This document shows positions 6,181 through 7,295 of a stretch of DNA of 7,295 bases, piece after piece. The notes beneath the pieces were generated by a model. It was not told the origin of the DNA. It ran no database searches and saw only the letters and a program-made list of their open reading frames with translations. The position numbers and the translations under genes are program-made. This stretch comes from Clostridiales bacterium (GTDB lineage Bacteria; Bacillota; Clostridia; Oscillospirales; Oscillospiraceae), in the NCBI GenBank assembly GCA_003516765.1, contig DPCD01000025.1, positions 9,238-16,532 on the forward strand, read 5' to 3'. Within the stretch, counting starts at the first letter, position 1. Each line of letters begins with the position of its first letter.

Positions 6181-7089
6181 ATGCAGGAATATGTCATTGA
6201 CAGACAGCAGCTTTTGTCGTGGTGTTCCATCCCCATGGAGGAGCTTGCGAAGCATCCGCAGCGCAAGTGCGAGATCATGATTGAGCAGGACAAGCAGAAG
6301 CTGTTTGATTACATCGGAAACACGATGGCAGATGAGCTTCTGGCGCATAATCGGGTGGGGAAGCTCACCAAGTGGATTCTGCCGAGCGGACATCTGGATC
6401 AGTACCATGTGTTTGCAAAGCGGGTCAACACCGAACGCATTGACTGCTCCCGTCTGCACATTTTCCATATGGACGACTGGCTGGACTGGCAGTTCCGACC
6501 GATGCCGGCAGAAAAGTCTTTTGTCAGCGCGCGCAGCATCATGAAGCATGGCTTTTATGATCTGATAGACCCGGAGCTGGCAATTCCGGAGGAAAACCGG
6601 CACTGGCCGGACGTACATGATCCGGACGCCATCGATGCGCTGATTGAACAGATGGGAGGCATTGACACCGTGCAGGGCGGCGTCGGCTGCCGGGGCATGG
6701 TGGCGTTTGACGAGCCGCCGCGTTCGCGCTACTATAAAGTTACGCTAGAGGAATATGCAAACTCCAAAACCAGAATGACGCAGATCAACGACGATACCAT
6801 CGTCGCTTACGCGCAGCGTGTGTTCGGCGGCTGTTACGACGCGATTCCGCCGATGGGCATTACCATAGGCATGAAATCGATTCTCACGGCAAAGCGCGGC
6901 ATTTTTCTCGTCACGACGGGCGCGTGGAAGCAGACGGTCATTCGTGTGGCGCTGTTCAGCGAGCCGACGACAGAGTATCCCGTGACGCTTCTGACAAACC
7001 GTCTGCCGCAGATGACCATCTGCTGCGACACGCTCAGCGCAGATCATGCGCTCTGTCACAGAAGCGACGCGGGGTATCTGGACCGCTGA
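6181..7089 (+). CDS. NagB-like sugar-phosphate isomerase/deaminase homologue with altered active site
   Basis: The 302-residue protein aligns by eye with glucosamine-6-phosphate deaminase NagB (266 residues in E. coli). Matching landmarks are WILPSGHLDQYHVF (65-78) for the NagB phosphate loop LPTGGTP, HMDDWL (96-101) for NMDEYV with D98 matching catalytic D72, GGVGCRGMVAFDEP (166-179) for GGVGNDGHIAFNEP, R213 for phosphate-binding R172, and GAWK (K250) for GSQK (K208). E178 matches E148. However NagB D141 and H143, which act in ring opening and catalysis, correspond to R171 and M173. Ordinary GlcN6P deamination is therefore doubtful. It may isomerise another sugar phosphate or be a binding protein. 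It has about 30 extra N-terminal residues. It is the last gene before a non-coding stretch and, with the kinase upstream, probably acts on the phosphorylated sugar. Family call good; function open. Confidence 0.77.
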   Translation: MQEYVIDRQQLLSWCSIPMEELAKHPQRKCEIMIEQDKQKLFDYIGNTMADELLAHNRVGKLTKWILPSGHLDQYHVFAKRVNTERIDCSRLHIFHMDDWLDWQFRPMPAEKSFVSARSIMKHGFYDLIDPELAIPEENRHWPDVHDPDAIDALIEQMGGIDTVQGGVGCRGMVAFDEPPRSRYYKVTLEEYANSKTRMTQINDDTIVAYAQRVFGGCYDAIPPMGITIGMKSILTAKRGIFLVTTGAWKQTVIRVALFSEPTTEYPVTLLTNRLPQMTICCDTLSADHALCHRSDAGYLDR

Positions 7090-7104
7090 AGGCTGCGCAG
7101 AGGG

Positions 7105-7133
7105 TTGACACGGCGCGCGCCGTGTGGCATGAT
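7105..7133 (+). promoter_or_regulatory. Candidate sigma-70/SigA promoter after the operon
   Basis: A perfect TTGACA (7105-7110) is followed after 17 bases by CATGAT (7128-7133), four of six matches to TATAAT. The start point would fall near 7140, at the left edge of the inverted-repeat segment. Spacing is ideal, but the spacer is very GC-rich and the -10 is imperfect, and there is no gene downstream in the window to confirm use. Confidence 0.35.
7108..7125. repeat. 18-bp perfect palindrome between the operon and the inverted-repeat element
   Basis: ACACGGCGCGCGCCGTGT reads identically on both strands. It overlaps the end of the -35 box and most of the promoter spacer, the position of a repressor operator. 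As RNA it would form a 7-bp stem with a GCGC tetraloop, but no T-run follows, so it is not a standard intrinsic terminator. Confidence 0.6.
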
Positions 7134-7138
7134 TAGGA

Positions 7139-7294
7139 TGTATTCTTCCAACTCCCAACACACCCGGACAGCGGGTCTTTTCACGCTGCGCTGCACCATT
7201 TTTCCTTGAAATACGTCAGTATTCCTGCGAAAAAATGTCTTGCGCAATGTAAAAATTCCTCGCTGCCGGTCACATTGGGAGTTGGAAGAATACA
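7139..7294. repeat. 156-bp segment bounded by perfect 20-bp inverted repeats (MITE-like or structured repeat)
   Basis: The left arm is TGTATTCTTCCAACTCCCAA (7139-7158), and its exact reverse complement lies at 7275-7294; the match stops at both outer flanks. The 116-base interior is noticeably more A/T-rich than the operon. It holds smaller hairpins: AATAC/GTATT with loop GTCA (7210-7223), CATTTTT/AAAAATG (7197-7203 with 7231-7237) enclosing it, and palindrome TTGCGCAA (7240-7247). I see no credible protein in it. The outer arms resemble terminal inverted repeats of a small non-autonomous element, but could equally form a long RNA hairpin. Target-site duplication cannot be tested, since only one base follows the right arm. 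Confidence 0.75.
7162..7181 (+). terminator. Weak intrinsic-terminator-like hairpin inside the inverted-repeat segment
   Basis: ACCCG and CGGGT form a 5-bp stem around the loop GACAG, followed by CTTTT. The stem is short and the T-run only four long, so it is at best a modest terminator for transcripts leaving the operon or the candidate promoter. Confidence 0.3.
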
Positions 7295-7295
7295 C

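Larger units (their letters stand above)
497..7089 (+). other. Probable sugar-catabolism operon of seven genes
   Basis: Seven same-strand genes are separated by at most 42 bases, mostly with Shine-Dalgarno sites touching or overlapping the preceding stop. The order is phosphatase, two epimerases, BtpA-type protein, FGGY kinase, mutarotase-fold protein, NagB-like protein. No convincing internal promoter or terminator is visible, so co-transcription is inferred, possibly starting upstream of the window with the transporter. The weakest link is the 42-base gap before 1211, where a separate start could hide. No regulator, solute-binding protein or PTS component is in view. Confidence 0.7.

Noticed and set aside
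7056..7295. Minus-strand frame covering the inverted-repeat segment and the NagB-like gene end
   Set aside because: It runs through both repeat arms and into the 3' end of a real gene, has no Shine-Dalgarno evidence within the window, and its composition is not protein-like.
1..7295. CRISPR array, tRNA, rRNA, riboswitch or phage/defence genes
   Set aside because: No regularly spaced direct repeats, cloverleaf-type sequence, conserved RNA motif or phage/defence protein family was seen on either strand.

Overview
The window looks like a chromosomal carbohydrate-catabolism locus from a moderately GC-rich Clostridia-type Firmicute. A gut Oscillospiraceae/Ruminococcaceae relative is my best guess. 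The evidence is indirect: strong AGGAGG-type ribosome binding sites before most genes, tight same-strand packing, GC-rich wobble positions, and protein families common in gut Firmicutes. No rRNA or marker gene is present, so the taxonomy is an inference.

Layout, all on the + strand: (1) bases 1-500, the C-terminal half of an EamA/DMT-type membrane transporter, cut by the window edge; (2) 497-1168, a HAD-IA phosphatase whose start codon overlaps the transporter stop; (3) 1211-2035 and 2055-2894, two different TIM-barrel sugar isomerase/epimerase proteins, the first closely resembling fructoselysine 3-epimerase FrlC; (4) 2907-3719, a BtpA/SgcQ-family TIM-barrel protein; (5) 3734-5251, an FGGY carbohydrate kinase; (6) 5285-6178, a galactose-mutarotase-fold protein; (7) 6181-7089, a NagB-like sugar-phosphate isomerase/deaminase homologue in which two catalytic residues of classical NagB appear to be replaced. 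Gaps between these genes are 2 to 42 bases, so 497-7089 is probably one transcription unit. The transporter may belong to it too.

Reading the families together, the locus fits a pathway in which a free sugar or sugar conjugate is mutarotated, epimerised or isomerised (two FrlC/tagatose-3-epimerase-like enzymes), phosphorylated (FGGY kinase) and further converted as a sugar phosphate (NagB-like protein). The HAD phosphatase may do repair or release, and the BtpA-type protein has no clear role. The set combines elements of the E. coli frl and sgc gene clusters but matches neither. The window shows no substrate-binding transporter, no regulator, and no aldolase or dehydrogenase, so the substrate cannot be named.

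The last 206 bases hold no convincing gene. They contain a sigma-70-like promoter candidate with an 18-bp perfect palindrome in its spacer, followed by a 156-bp segment bounded by perfect 20-bp inverted repeats (7139-7158 and 7275-7294). That segment looks like a small non-coding mobile or structured repeat, and it ends one base before the window does.
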